Shown here piece by piece: positions 26,660 to 35,108 of a DNA stretch of 64,000 nucleotides. Below the pieces are notes generated by a model. It was given only the letters and a program-made list of their open reading frames with translations, had not been told where the DNA came from and ran no database searches. The stretch comes from Nocardia vermiculata NBRC 100427 (GTDB lineage: Bacteria > Actinomycetota > Actinomycetes > Mycobacteriales > Mycobacteriaceae): the NCBI RefSeq assembly GCF_001613265.1, contig NZ_BDCA01000019.1, positions 1 to 64,000 of the forward strand, in the 5' to 3' direction. The position numbers and the translations under genes are program-made. Numbering within the stretch: position 1 is the first letter of the stretch; each line of letters starts with the position of its first letter.

Positions 26660-27406
26660 ATGTACCGCGTTTTCGAGGCACTCGACGAACTGGTCGCGAT
26701 CGTCGAGGAGGCACGGGGGATCCCGCCTACCCGCAATTGCATCGTGCCTCGCGGAGATGCGCTCGAACTGCTCGACGATGTGCGTGATGCGCTGCCCGGT
26801 GAGCTCGACGATGCGCAGGATGTACTCGATCACCGCGACCGGATCGTCACCGATGCCCGCAATTCGGCCGAGGCGACGGTCACCGGCGCCAACGAGCAGG
26901 CCGAGCAGACTGTCGGTGGTGCCCGTGAAGAGGCCGACCGGCTGCTCGCCGATGCGAAAGCGCACGCCGACCGGATGGTTGCCGAAGCCCGTGCCCACGC
27001 CGACCATCTGGTCGCCACCGCGCAGGCGGAGGCCGATCGGGTCGTCACCGAGGGGAAGGCCGAATACGAGGCGGTGACCGGCCGCGCTCGGTCGGAATCG
27101 GACCGGATGATCGCGGCAGGGCAGGCGTCCTACGAGCGGTCGGTCGCCGAGGGGCAGGCCGAGCAGGACCGTCTGGTGGCCCAGACCGAGGTGGTCCGGG
27201 CGGCGCACGCCGAATCGGCGCGTCTCATCGATTCCGCCCAGTCCGAATCCGACCGTCTGCGTGGGGAATGCGATCAGTACGTCGATTCCCAGCTGGCCGA
27301 TTTCGAGGAGACACTGCACTCCACGCTGCGCACGGTCGGCCGGGGCCGACAGCAGCTGCGGTCCGGTGCCGGGGTTCCCGATTACGCCGCGGAGTTTCGC
27401 CGCTGA
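26660..27406 (+). CDS. sepIVA: SepIVA-like DivIVA-domain septation factor
   Basis: A 248-residue coiled-coil protein. The first 70 residues (MYRVFEALDELVAIVEEARG) form the conserved N-terminus. From about 60 to 225 the sequence is an almost continuous helix rich in Ala, Glu, Asp and Arg (EEADRLLADAKAHADRMV type repeats). It matches the product found upstream of yceD/rpmF/rnc in mycobacteria (Rv2927c), named SepIVA for its role in septum formation. Identity rests on this context and pattern. A GGAG-bearing leader precedes the ATG. Function is transferred from mycobacteria. Confidence 0.85.
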   Translation: MYRVFEALDELVAIVEEARGIPPTRNCIVPRGDALELLDDVRDALPGELDDAQDVLDHRDRIVTDARNSAEATVTGANEQAEQTVGGAREEADRLLADAKAHADRMVAEARAHADHLVATAQAEADRVVTEGKAEYEAVTGRARSESDRMIAAGQASYERSVAEGQAEQDRLVAQTEVVRAAHAESARLIDSAQSESDRLRGECDQYVDSQLADFEETLHSTLRTVGRGRQQLRSGAGVPDYAAEFRR

Positions 27407-27521
27407 CCGAGCTGTCCCGGTCCGGGTCGGTGATCACTGCTGAGATTTGGGGGAAAGTCGCAGTTCGCGTACTGTGGAGTGGTTGCCCGAACCCCCTGAT
27501 TTCTCTGAATGTGAGTGAGTT

Positions 27522-28184
27522 ATGTCCGCCCATTCCGGCTCCGGTCCGCGTCGTCGTCAGACCGACGCGGATTTCGTGCTGGACACCCGCAGTCTCGGCC
27601 GGGCCCCCGGCTCGATGCGACAGGTGCATCGGGTCGTCACCGCGCCGGAGAAAATCGGCCTGGATCTGATCGCGATTCCGGCAGGTGCCGAGATCGATCT
27701 CGATCTGACCCTGCAGGCCGTCTCGGAAGGTGTGCTGGTCACCGGTGCGGTGTCGGCACCGATCGAGGGGGAGTGCTCGCGCTGTCTGGAACCGTTCACC
27801 GACCGACTGGACATGTCGATCACCGAACTGTTCGCCTACCCCGACAGCGCGACCGAGCAGACCACCGAGGAAGACGAGATCCATCGTCTGGTGGACGACA
27901 TGATCGATATCGAGCCGGTGGTGGTCGATGCGGCGGGTCTGGAACTGCCGCTGCAACCGCTGTGCGAGCCCGACTGTGCCGGCCTGTGCTCCGAATGCGG
28001 GGTACGGATGGCGATTGCGGGTCCGGATCACACGCATGAGATACTGGACCCTCGCTGGGCGGGGCTCGCGAATTTCGCGAGCGAAACCGCCGGCACCGGC
28101 GTCTCCGACGCCCGATCAGATGTAGACCGATCATCACTTGCCGACCGCAACGGGTCGGCAGGGTCGAAGACAGAGGAGAAGTAG
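27522..28184 (+). CDS. YceD/DUF177-family protein
   Basis: A 220-residue protein of the DUF177 family, found next to rpmF in most bacteria and linked to 23S rRNA accumulation in E. coli and plants. The N-terminal part is a beta-rich domain with SRCLEPF; the C-terminal half carries LCEPDCAGLCSECG, four cysteines that may bind metal. A Ser/Asp-rich tail of about 45 residues follows. The ATG at 27522 follows GTGAGTGAGTT. rpmF starts 3 nt after its stop. Confidence 0.9.
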   Translation: MSAHSGSGPRRRQTDADFVLDTRSLGRAPGSMRQVHRVVTAPEKIGLDLIAIPAGAEIDLDLTLQAVSEGVLVTGAVSAPIEGECSRCLEPFTDRLDMSITELFAYPDSATEQTTEEDEIHRLVDDMIDIEPVVVDAAGLELPLQPLCEPDCAGLCSECGVRMAIAGPDHTHEILDPRWAGLANFASETAGTGVSDARSDVDRSSLADRNGSAGSKTEEK

Positions 28185-28186
28185 TC

Positions 28187-28369
28187 GTGGCCGTTCCGAA
28201 GCGCCGGATGTCTCGTGCCAACACCCACTCGCGGCGCAGCCAGTGGAAGGCCGCTGCGCCGACCCTGATCACCTGCCCGAACCGGGCGTGCGGTCAGAAG
28301 ACCCTCCCGCACATCGCGTGCCCGAACTGCGGCACCTACAAGGGCCGCCAGGTCACCTCGGCCATCTGA
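28187..28369 (+). CDS. rpmF: 50S ribosomal protein L32
   Basis: A 60-residue large-subunit protein with start GTG preceded by GGAGAAG. The N-terminal AVPKRRMSRANTHSRRSQWK is the L32 signature. A zinc ribbon is built from CPNRAC and CPNCG. It lies between yceD and rnc, the near-universal order, and is cotranscribed with both. Confidence 0.97.
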   Translation: MAVPKRRMSRANTHSRRSQWKAAAPTLITCPNRACGQKTLPHIACPNCGTYKGRQVTSAI

Positions 28370-28392
28370 TCCGGCGATCGGACAGCCACACC

Positions 28393-29148
28393 GTGACCGC
28401 CGGTAAGGAAGAAGTGGACGCACCCGCAGCGGGCGATGCCGCTGACCACGCCAGCCTTCTCGAAGCGCTGGGCGTGGAGGTGCGCCCGGATCTGCTCCGG
28501 CTCGCGCTCACCCACCGCTCGTACGCGTACGAGAACGGGAATCTGCCGACCAACGAACGCCTGGAATTCCTGGGCGATTCGGTGCTCGGCCTGAGCATCA
28601 CCGAGCGCCTGTATCTCGAGCATCCGGACAAATCCGAGGGTGAGCTGGCCAAGCTGCGTGCCAGCGTGGTGAATATGCATGCCCTCGCCGAGGTCGCTCG
28701 CGGGCTCGGCGACGGTGGGCTGGGCCGCCATTTGCTGCTCGGCAAGGGTGAGGAGCTCACCGGCGGTCGCGACAAGGCGAGCATTCTCGCCGACGGAATG
28801 GAATCGCTGCTGGGCGCGGTCCATCTGGAGCACGGTATCGAGGTCGCTCGCACCGTGGTGTTGCGATTGTTCGCCGCGTTGCTCGAACGCGGTCCGCGGA
28901 TGGGTGCCGGGTTGGACTGGAAGACCAGTCTGCAGGAACTCACCGCCGAACGCGGTCTCGGCGTACCCAATTACGAGATCACCTCGACCGGTCCCGATCA
29001 CGACAAGGAGTTCACCGCCACCGCGGTGATCGGCGGTCAGGCCTACGGCCAGGGGGTCGGCCGGTCGAAGAAGGAAGCCGAACAGAAGGCTGCCGGCGCC
29101 GCCTGGCAGGCACTGACGGCCGACGGTCCCGCTCGAACCGGGGATTGA
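28393..29148 (+). CDS. rnc: Ribonuclease III
   Basis: A 251-residue double-strand-specific endoribonuclease that processes rRNA precursors and structured RNA. The catalytic domain carries LTHRSYAYENG, NERLEFLGDSVLGL with metal-binding acidic residues, and DGMESLLGAVHLE. The C-terminal dsRNA-binding domain runs from about 175 (DWKTSLQELTAERGLG; GVGRSKKEAEQKAAGAAW). The GTG at 28393 is used; a GTG at 28414 with AAGGAAG is an alternative giving 244 residues. Its TGA shares one base with the fpg ATG. Confidence 0.96.
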   Translation: MTAGKEEVDAPAAGDAADHASLLEALGVEVRPDLLRLALTHRSYAYENGNLPTNERLEFLGDSVLGLSITERLYLEHPDKSEGELAKLRASVVNMHALAEVARGLGDGGLGRHLLLGKGEELTGGRDKASILADGMESLLGAVHLEHGIEVARTVVLRLFAALLERGPRMGAGLDWKTSLQELTAERGLGVPNYEITSTGPDHDKEFTATAVIGGQAYGQGVGRSKKEAEQKAAGAAWQALTADGPARTGD

Positions 29149-30005
29149 TGCCCGAACTACCCGAGGTCGAGGTGGTCCGCCGCGGACTCGCCGAACACGT
29201 CGTCGGCCGGGTGGTCGACTCGGTAGTGGTCAAACATCCGCGCTCGGTGCGCAGGCACGAGCCGGGGGGCGACGATCTCGCGGCCAGGCTGACCGGTCTG
29301 CGTGTCGAAGCCGCGTGCCGCCGCGGCAAATTCCTCTGGCTCACCTTCGACGACCCGGAAGCCGCTCTCGTCGTCCATCTGGGGATGAGCGGGCAGATGC
29401 TGGTGCAGCCCGCCCATGCGCCGCTGGAAAAGCATGCGCACATCATCGCCGGACTCGACGACGGTGCGCAGTTGCGTTTCGTGGATCAGCGCACTTTCGG
29501 TGGCTGGGCCTTGAACCCGCTGGTCCATCTCGACGGTGACGACCTTCCCGAATCCGTGGCGCATATCGCCCGGGACCCGCTCGATCCACGGTTCGACAGC
29601 GAGGCCGTGGTCACGCGGATGCGGGCCAAGAACTCCGAGATCAAACGGATCCTGCTGGATCAGGCGGTCGTCTCGGGAATCGGCAACATCTACGCAGACG
29701 AAGCATTGTGGCGAGCGCGCATCCACGGTGAACGGATCGCGTCCACACTGACCGGGCCCGCAGTGCGCCGATTGCTCGGCGCGGTGCACGATGTCATGAG
29801 CGAGGCCCTGGACGCTGGCGGCACCTCATTCGATGCGCTGTACGTCCACGTCAACGGCAATTCCGGATATTTCGAACGTGCGCTGGCCGCCTACGGACGT
29901 GCCGAGGAGCCGTGCCTGCGCTGCGGCGCCCCGATGCGGCGGGAAAAGTTCATGAACCGCTCCTCGTACTCGTGTCCGCGGTGTCAGCCGAGGCCTCGCC
30001 GCTAG
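29148..30005 (+). CDS. mutM: Formamidopyrimidine-DNA glycosylase
   Basis: A 285-residue bifunctional glycosylase/AP-lyase (Fpg) that removes 8-oxoguanine and formamidopyrimidines. The start is the ATG at 29148, giving the obligate MPELPEVE terminus: proline 2 is the catalytic nucleophile and glutamate 3 the acid. Other motifs are the lysine of VVKHPRSVRR, the loop NIYADEALWRA and the C-terminal zinc finger (CLRCG and CPRCQ). It overlaps rnc by 1 nt. Together with mutT1 and ung it gives three oxidised/deaminated-base defences in the window. Confidence 0.97.
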   Translation: MPELPEVEVVRRGLAEHVVGRVVDSVVVKHPRSVRRHEPGGDDLAARLTGLRVEAACRRGKFLWLTFDDPEAALVVHLGMSGQMLVQPAHAPLEKHAHIIAGLDDGAQLRFVDQRTFGGWALNPLVHLDGDDLPESVAHIARDPLDPRFDSEAVVTRMRAKNSEIKRILLDQAVVSGIGNIYADEALWRARIHGERIASTLTGPAVRRLLGAVHDVMSEALDAGGTSFDALYVHVNGNSGYFERALAAYGRAEEPCLRCGAPMRREKFMNRSSYSCPRCQPRPRR

Positions 30006-30069
30006 CCGCATTCACGCGCTACCGTTTTCAGTGTGTCCGATGACATCACTTCGCTCGAAGGGAAAACGG

Positions 30070-30651
30070 ATGCGCACACTCACCTACTATGTGGCCTCGA
30101 CCATCGATGGCTTCATCGCGACTCCGGACGGATCGGTCGATTTCTTCCCGGTCGGCGGGGATCACGGTCCGATCATCACCGCGCGGTATCCCGAGACGGT
30201 GCCGACCAAGATTCGTGAGTCGCTGGGTATCGACAGCCCGGGCGACACCTTCGATACCGTCGTGATGGGACGGAAAACCCATGATTTCGGGGTGCGCACC
30301 GGGACCTCGAGCCCGTATTCGCATCTGCGGCAGTTCGTGGTGTCGTCCACTCTCCCCGAGGCGCCGGACCCGCAGGTATCGTTGATCTCCGCCGATCCGC
30401 TCGGAAGTGTCCGGGCGCTCAAACAGGAACCGGGCGCCGGTATCTGGCTGTGCGGCGGTGGTGAACTGGCCCAGGCGCTGCTCCCGGAAATCGACCGGCT
30501 CTTCCTGAAAACCTATCCGATCGTGCTCGGGCACGGTCGTCCGCTGTTCGGCACCGGACCGCGCCTGCCGGAGCCGTCACTGTTCCGGGTGCTCGACAGT
30601 CGTGTGTTCGAGGACGGGGTGGCGTTCGTGGAATACAGCCGGGTTCGTTGA
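30070..30651 (+). CDS. Dihydrofolate reductase/RibD C-terminal-like protein
   Basis: A 193-residue protein with the DHFR/RibD_C fold: YYVASTIDGFIATPDGSVDF, VVMGRKTHDFG and IWLCGGGELAQALLPEIDRL. Family members reduce pteridine or flavin-like substrates with NADPH; the substrate here is unknown and genuine folA is a different subfamily. The ATG at 30070 has GAAGGGA upstream. The gene overlaps the following PHP gene by 1 nt. It lies just past the conserved fpg, at the start of the accessory segment. Confidence 0.86.
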   Translation: MRTLTYYVASTIDGFIATPDGSVDFFPVGGDHGPIITARYPETVPTKIRESLGIDSPGDTFDTVVMGRKTHDFGVRTGTSSPYSHLRQFVVSSTLPEAPDPQVSLISADPLGSVRALKQEPGAGIWLCGGGELAQALLPEIDRLFLKTYPIVLGHGRPLFGTGPRLPEPSLFRVLDSRVFEDGVAFVEYSRVR

Positions 30652-31691
30652 TGCCGGGCGCGCAATCGAATGCGGTGGCGGCGTTGCGCGAGATCGCGTT
30701 CTGGATGGAACGCGCCCGCGCGCAGACCCATCGGGTCAAGGCCTACCGGCGGGCCGCCGACACTGTGGCCGCACTGTCCGCCGCAGAGTTCGAGCGCTAC
30801 CGCGCGTCGGACGGATGGCGGGAACTCGGCGGGATCGGACCGAAGACCGCGAGCGCGATCGCCCAGTCGTGTTCCGGGGACGTGCCCGAACGGCTGGCGC
30901 AGGAGCGTCGCGCCGCGCAACCCGTCGCCCCCGCCGGTGCGCCGCTGCGCTCGCTCCTGCGGGGCGATCTGCACACCCACTCCGACTGGTCCGACGGTGG
31001 CAGTCCGATCGAGGAGATGATGCGAACCGCGGTTGCCCTCGGCCACGAATATTGTGCGTTGACCGATCATTCACCACGGCTGCGCGTGGCCAACGGGTTG
31101 TCGGCACAGCGGCTGCGACAGCAACTCGACGTGGTGGCGGAGCTGAACGAGCGGCTCGCGCCGTTCCGGATACTCACCGGGATCGAGGTCGACATCCTCG
31201 ACGACGGCACCCTCGATCAGGAGCCCGGACTGCTCGAACAACTCGATCTGGTGGTCGCGAGCGTGCATTCGAATCTGCGGGCCGACGCCGCCACCATGAC
31301 CAAGCGCATGGTGTATGCGGTGGCGAACCCGAATGTCGATGTACTGGGGCACTGCACCGGCCGGCTGGTAGCCGGTGAACGCGGCATCCGGCCGGAATCG
31401 TCGTTCGACGCCGAGCTGGTATTCGAGGCATGCCGGACCTACGGGACCGCAGTGGAGATCAACAGTCGTCCCGAACGGCGTGACCCGCCGAGCCGGCTGA
31501 TGCGGCTGGCCGCGGAGATGGGGTGCCTGTTCAGCATCGACACCGATGCCCATGCCCCCGGACAGCTGGACTGGCTGGGCTACGGCTGCGAACGTGCCGT
31601 CGCAGCCGAGGTCGCGGCCGAACGGATCATCAACACCTGGCCCCTCGAACAGCTGCTCGCGTTCACCACCGACCGCCCGCACCGCAGCTGA
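30651..31691 (+). CDS. PHP-domain phosphoesterase with N-terminal HhH region (PolX-like, no polymerase)
   Basis: A 346-residue protein. The first 80 residues are a helical, helix-hairpin-helix-like region (YRRAADTVAAL; GGIGPKTASAIA) like that of X-family polymerases. The rest is a PHP metal-dependent phosphoesterase: DLHTHSDWSDG (metal-binding His), ALTDHSPRLRVANG, TGIEVDILDDG, ASVHSNL and FSIDTDAHAPG. A polymerase catalytic domain is missing between the two parts, so it resembles a PolX stripped of its polymerase. Substrate unknown; a DNA-repair phosphoesterase is a reasonable guess. It is coupled to the gene before it. Confidence 0.85.
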   Translation: MPGAQSNAVAALREIAFWMERARAQTHRVKAYRRAADTVAALSAAEFERYRASDGWRELGGIGPKTASAIAQSCSGDVPERLAQERRAAQPVAPAGAPLRSLLRGDLHTHSDWSDGGSPIEEMMRTAVALGHEYCALTDHSPRLRVANGLSAQRLRQQLDVVAELNERLAPFRILTGIEVDILDDGTLDQEPGLLEQLDLVVASVHSNLRADAATMTKRMVYAVANPNVDVLGHCTGRLVAGERGIRPESSFDAELVFEACRTYGTAVEINSRPERRDPPSRLMRLAAEMGCLFSIDTDAHAPGQLDWLGYGCERAVAAEVAAERIINTWPLEQLLAFTTDRPHRS

Positions 31692-31707
31692 CCAGCGGCC
31701 CCGGGGA

Positions 31708-32160
31708 TCAGAGGATCGCGAATGCGACCACGAGTCCGATCGCGAGATGTGCCGCCGCGACCAGCAGCGACTGCACGTGGAACGTGGACGACTTCAGCAG
31801 ATCACCGATATGCACCCCGAGCAGCCATTCGAGCAACCGGATCGACGCCACCTGCGCGATGATCCCGACCAGGCCGTAGATGGCGGTGGCGATCAGCCCC
31901 TCGGCGAGTGCACCGCCGGCCGAATAGATCGCCAGCACCACGATCAGCGCCATACCGACCATGCCCGCCGCGGAAATGATCACCGCATTGGGGTTGCCGG
32001 AGGCGACCATCTTTCGCAGCGGGCCGGGCGTGGTGCTGTCGATGGCCTGGAATCCGACCAGCATCAATACCAATCCCAGCACCGCGTACAGCACGATCGC
32101 GCCGACGCCGTGCCCGACCGTGCTCCAGTACCCCGATTGCAGTGCGAGAGTGGACGACAC
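31708..32160 (-). CDS. DUF350-family membrane protein
   Basis: A 150-residue integral membrane protein with about four helices, organised as two DUF350 repeats (VGAIVLYAVLGLVLMLVGFQ; LLVAAAHLAIGLVVAFAIL). The start is a GTG at 32160 with GGAGG 5 nt upstream. It is the last gene of a minus-strand operon with the YgiC-like ligase and the YgiB-like protein, an association seen with DUF350 proteins in other bacteria. Function is unknown; the partnership suggests a membrane role for the ligase's product. Confidence 0.88.
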   Translation of the reverse strand: MSSTLALQSGYWSTVGHGVGAIVLYAVLGLVLMLVGFQAIDSTTPGPLRKMVASGNPNAVIISAAGMVGMALIVVLAIYSAGGALAEGLIATAIYGLVGIIAQVASIRLLEWLLGVHIGDLLKSSTFHVQSLLVAAAHLAIGLVVAFAIL

Positions 32161-32194
32161 AGATTCCTCCGGTGTGTTTGTCGGTCGCCGAATA

Positions 32195-33361
32195 CTACCC
32201 GGTCGGTATGCGGTGCGGAACGAAGGTCGCGCCGTCGTCGGTGATCAACCCGGGAGATTCACGAATGCCGAGCCCCGCAGCGGTATCGCCGACGATCCAG
32301 GCACCGAGCACCGGGCGCAGGCCGTCGAAATCCGGTAGCGGGTCGAGCAGTTGGTAGACGAAACCCTCTTCGCCGTACACTCCGCCGGTCGCGGTCTCCA
32401 TCCCGGCGCCCACGATCGTCATGTTGGCACCCTCGCGCCCGAGCTTGGGTTTGCGGATGTACTCGGTGAGTTCGTGCGGATCGTCGAGATAGGCGGGCAG
32501 CAGATTCGGATGGCCGGGATACATCTCCCACAGCACCGCCAGCAGCGCCTTGTTGGACAGCAGGGTCTTCCACAGCGGTTCGACCCATGCGGTCTCCGGA
32601 ATCGAGGAGACCACCCGCTGACCGAACTCGTCGTCGAGGGCCCACTCCCACGGATACAACTTGAAGATCGATCCGATCGGTGACTCGGCGAGATCGACGA
32701 AACGCTCCAGCTCCGTATCGAATCCGAGCTCCTCGATGGGGAGGGAGATGGTGTCGAATCCGGCCTCTGCGGCGGTTTCCTGCATGTACGCCGTGGTGAC
32801 GTTGTCCTCGCCGGAGGCGTCGGCACTCGACCAGGTGAAGTGCAACTCGTTGCTGGGCAACTGTTCCAGGAGTTCACCCCAGCGCTCGACGAGCTTCTCG
32901 TGCAAGGAGTTCCACTGGTCGTCGTCCGGGTACACATCGGTCAGCCAGTGCCACTGCACGATCCCCGCCTCCAGCAGTGAGGTCGGCGTATCGGCGTTGT
33001 ACTCCAGCATCTTCGCCGGTCCGCGCCCGTCGTAGCGCAGGTCGAAACGGCCGTACACGTAGGGGTCGCTGCGCTGCCAGGACTGCTTGATCGGCTCCCA
33101 ACTCCATTCCGGCAGACCGAAATCGGCGAACCGTTCGGTGAGCACGATCTGCTCCACCGCGTTCAGGCACATCGAGTGCAGTACCTCGACCTGTGCCTCC
33201 AGCGCGAGGATCTCGTCCAGATCGAATTCGTAGTGCACCGATTCGTCCCAATACGGCCGCACCTGGCCGTTGGCGTCACGCCCGGGGGAGCCGAAAACCA
33301 GCCCCTGATCGGCGATGATCTTCTGCCAGCCGGTACGTTGCCGGTTGCGCATCCGACGCAT
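32195..33361 (-). CDS. Glutathionylspermidine synthase-like ATP-grasp ligase (YgiC type)
   Basis: A 388-residue ATP-grasp amide-bond ligase of the GSP_synth domain family. It aligns along its full length, from memory, with E. coli YgiC: RFDLRYDGRGPAKMLEYNAD, the LFKLYPWEW-like core motif FKLYPWEWALDDEF, SNKALLAVLWEMYPGHPN, the ATP-grasp loop LGREGANMTIV and the carboxyl end GLGIRESPGLITDDG. It lacks the amidase domain of bifunctional Gsp. The true substrates are unknown. Its ATG follows the TAG of the upstream YgiB-like gene directly, so translation is coupled. Confidence 0.9.
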   Translation of the reverse strand: MRRMRNRQRTGWQKIIADQGLVFGSPGRDANGQVRPYWDESVHYEFDLDEILALEAQVEVLHSMCLNAVEQIVLTERFADFGLPEWSWEPIKQSWQRSDPYVYGRFDLRYDGRGPAKMLEYNADTPTSLLEAGIVQWHWLTDVYPDDDQWNSLHEKLVERWGELLEQLPSNELHFTWSSADASGEDNVTTAYMQETAAEAGFDTISLPIEELGFDTELERFVDLAESPIGSIFKLYPWEWALDDEFGQRVVSSIPETAWVEPLWKTLLSNKALLAVLWEMYPGHPNLLPAYLDDPHELTEYIRKPKLGREGANMTIVGAGMETATGGVYGEEGFVYQLLDPLPDFDGLRPVLGAWIVGDTAAGLGIRESPGLITDDGATFVPHRIPTG

Positions 33362-34237
33362 CTAGGAGCCTCCACTGGTTCCGGATTTGCTGCCGAGACC
33401 ACCCCGGATGACGGTCCCGCTCTTGGTTTTGACGTTGGCGTTCTTGGGTGCCACGGTGCTACCACCCGTGGGCGGCTGTCCGACGGTGTTGTTACCGCCG
33501 TAGTAGTAGTGATACTGGCTGCCACCGAGGATGAAGATGCCCGGCATACCGCCGTAACCGCTCGACTGATTCTGCGCGCGCACGCACTGATCGTCGGGCG
33601 CGACCGTTTCCTGGCCGTCCTTCTCGACGACGCAGTAGGCGGTGACATCGGGCTTGCTCGCCGCTTGATAGGCCAGATAGCCGGCGCCGACCACCGCCGC
33701 GATGCCGGCCACGGCAACGCCGCCGATCAGCATCTTGCGGCGGGTGCGGTCCTTGTGCTCCTGTGCTTCGGCCGCGGCGCGCTCGGCCTCCTCGGCGCGC
33801 CGGCGGGCCTTGTCCCGCGCCCGGGCCTCGGCCACGGTAGGCGGCCGGGGCTGCGTGACACCGGCCTCCTGGCTCTGGATACTGCCGCGCTTGCGCGGGG
33901 TGGGCTCAGGGGTGCCGGAGACGTCCGGGGTACCGGGAGCATCGCTTCCTACGATGGGCGGTAACCCAGGGATCTGCGGTGCCGGTTCGCCGAAGCGCAC
34001 GGTGGGGTCGTCGGCCGGGCCACCGGAGCCGGGCGCGGGGGGCGGCCCGGGTGGTGACGTCGGGAAGCGGACGGTCGGATCCGCGCCACCGATGTCCTCG
34101 TGCCCGCCGCTGCCGCTGCTGTTGTCGCCGGTACCGCTGCCGGAATCCCGGCTGTCGCTGCGGCTTTCCCCCGAGGGCGGCGGGGTGCCGGGATCACGCG
34201 GATCCCGGGGCCCGTCGCCCGGCTCATGTGTTGCCAA
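33362..34237 (-). CDS. YgiB/DUF1190-like single-pass membrane protein
   Basis: A 291-residue protein. The first 130 residues are Pro/Gly/Ser/Asp-rich with two TVRF repeats (ADPTVRFP; DDPTVRFG). A charged Arg/Ala/Glu helix leads to one transmembrane segment (about 169-190, MLIGGVAVAGIAAVVGAGYL). The outer part has two cysteines, a Gly/Tyr patch (GGSQYHYYYGG) and ends with TVIRGGLG. E. coli YgiB ends similarly (TVTRGGFG) and is also encoded beside its ligase YgiC, so I read this as its actinobacterial counterpart. The start is a TTG at 34237 with AGGAG 8 nt upstream; no ATG or GTG fits better. Confidence 0.75.
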   Translation of the reverse strand: MATHEPGDGPRDPRDPGTPPPSGESRSDSRDSGSGTGDNSSGSGGHEDIGGADPTVRFPTSPPGPPPAPGSGGPADDPTVRFGEPAPQIPGLPPIVGSDAPGTPDVSGTPEPTPRKRGSIQSQEAGVTQPRPPTVAEARARDKARRRAEEAERAAAEAQEHKDRTRRKMLIGGVAVAGIAAVVGAGYLAYQAASKPDVTAYCVVEKDGQETVAPDDQCVRAQNQSSGYGGMPGIFILGGSQYHYYYGGNNTVGQPPTGGSTVAPKNANVKTKSGTVIRGGLGSKSGTSGGS

Positions 34238-34262
34238 CTTCTCGACTCCTGTTTCCCCGCCG

Positions 34263-34544
34263 CTACCGTTCCTCGAAGCCTGTGATCCCACCGAGGGCGG
34301 CGTCCCAGTTTTCCACAACCAGATCGACGTGACCCGGAGTATCACCCGACCGCAACAAACTCAGCAGTCGTTCACATTCCGGGCGCGGTCCCTCGGCCAG
34401 CACGTGCACGCGCCGGTCGCGGGTGTTGCGGGCATAACCCGTCAAACCGAGCTCCAGGGCGCGCGCTCGCGTCCACCAGCGGAAGCCGACGCCCTGCACC
34501 TGGCCGTGCACCCAGGCGCTGAGCCGGACGGGGTCCTCGGTCAC
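34263..34544 (-). CDS. acyP: Acylphosphatase
   Basis: A 93-residue enzyme that hydrolyses acyl phosphates. The signature VHGQVQGVGFRWWTRARA contains the catalytic arginine, and GYARNTRDRRVHVLAEG contains the catalytic asparagine. The GTG at 34544 overlaps the osmC stop as GTGA. In mycobacteria acyP and the OsmC gene also lie together between fpg and smc, but here the pair is on the strand opposite to those genes. Confidence 0.95.
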   Translation of the reverse strand: MTEDPVRLSAWVHGQVQGVGFRWWTRARALELGLTGYARNTRDRRVHVLAEGPRPECERLLSLLRSGDTPGHVDLVVENWDAALGGITGFEER

Positions 34545-35047
34545 GAGTCGATCTGGAAGGTCAGGTTCACCGTGGAGCCCGCTTTGAGCGTCCGGCCCAC
34601 CGTGCACACCTTATCTATGGCGCGCTGCACGGTGACCAGCAGCCGCTGCCGGGCCGCCTCGTCCAACTCCGACAGATCCAGCTCCATGATCTCGTCCAGC
34701 TGCGGGTAGACCTCGTTCTCGCGATCGGCATCGCCGGAGACCCGGATGGTCGCGTCGTAGGTATCGCCCAGACGGTTGGACAACGGGAAGTCCGAACTCA
34801 AACCGGTGCACGCCGCGAGTGCGATCTTCAACAGCTCACCGGGGGTGAACACCCCCTCGACGCCGTCGGGACCGACGAACACCTCGGCGCCACGCGAGCT
34901 GTGGCCCGTGTAGCGCCGGGTTCCGGTCCGCTCCACCCACAGTTCGGTCGCGGCCTTCGCGGCCTGCGGCCGCGCTGCGCCGGTCGGAGATTCCGGCGCG
35001 CCGTCCGGGGAAGCAGTGGTGGAGCCGGGGGCGGTCTGTTCGGGCAT
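34541..35047 (-). CDS. OsmC-family protein
   Basis: A 168-residue OsmC/Ohr-superfamily protein. A variable N-terminal tail of about 30 residues precedes the domain (WVERTGTRRYTGHSSRGAEVFVG; FTPGELLKIALAACTGLSSDFPLSNRLG). The conserved cysteine of the AACTG motif is the peroxidatic type, but the second cysteine is not obvious, so peroxidase activity is unproven; a VGRTLKAG motif is present near the end. It is coupled to acyP and is the counterpart of Rv2923c. Confidence 0.88.
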   Translation of the reverse strand: MPEQTAPGSTTASPDGAPESPTGAARPQAAKAATELWVERTGTRRYTGHSSRGAEVFVGPDGVEGVFTPGELLKIALAACTGLSSDFPLSNRLGDTYDATIRVSGDADRENEVYPQLDEIMELDLSELDEAARQRLLVTVQRAIDKVCTVGRTLKAGSTVNLTFQIDS

Positions 35048-35108
35048 ACCTTCGATACTGCCATGCGCTGCGGGGTAGCCGACTGTGGGGAAAAGCGGGG
35101 ACGTCCGG

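Noticed and set aside
28138..28392. Extended N-terminus for RNase III from an upstream start
   Set aside because: That region is the coding sequence of rpmF in another frame; the RNase III fold starts only after the GTG at 28393 or 28414.
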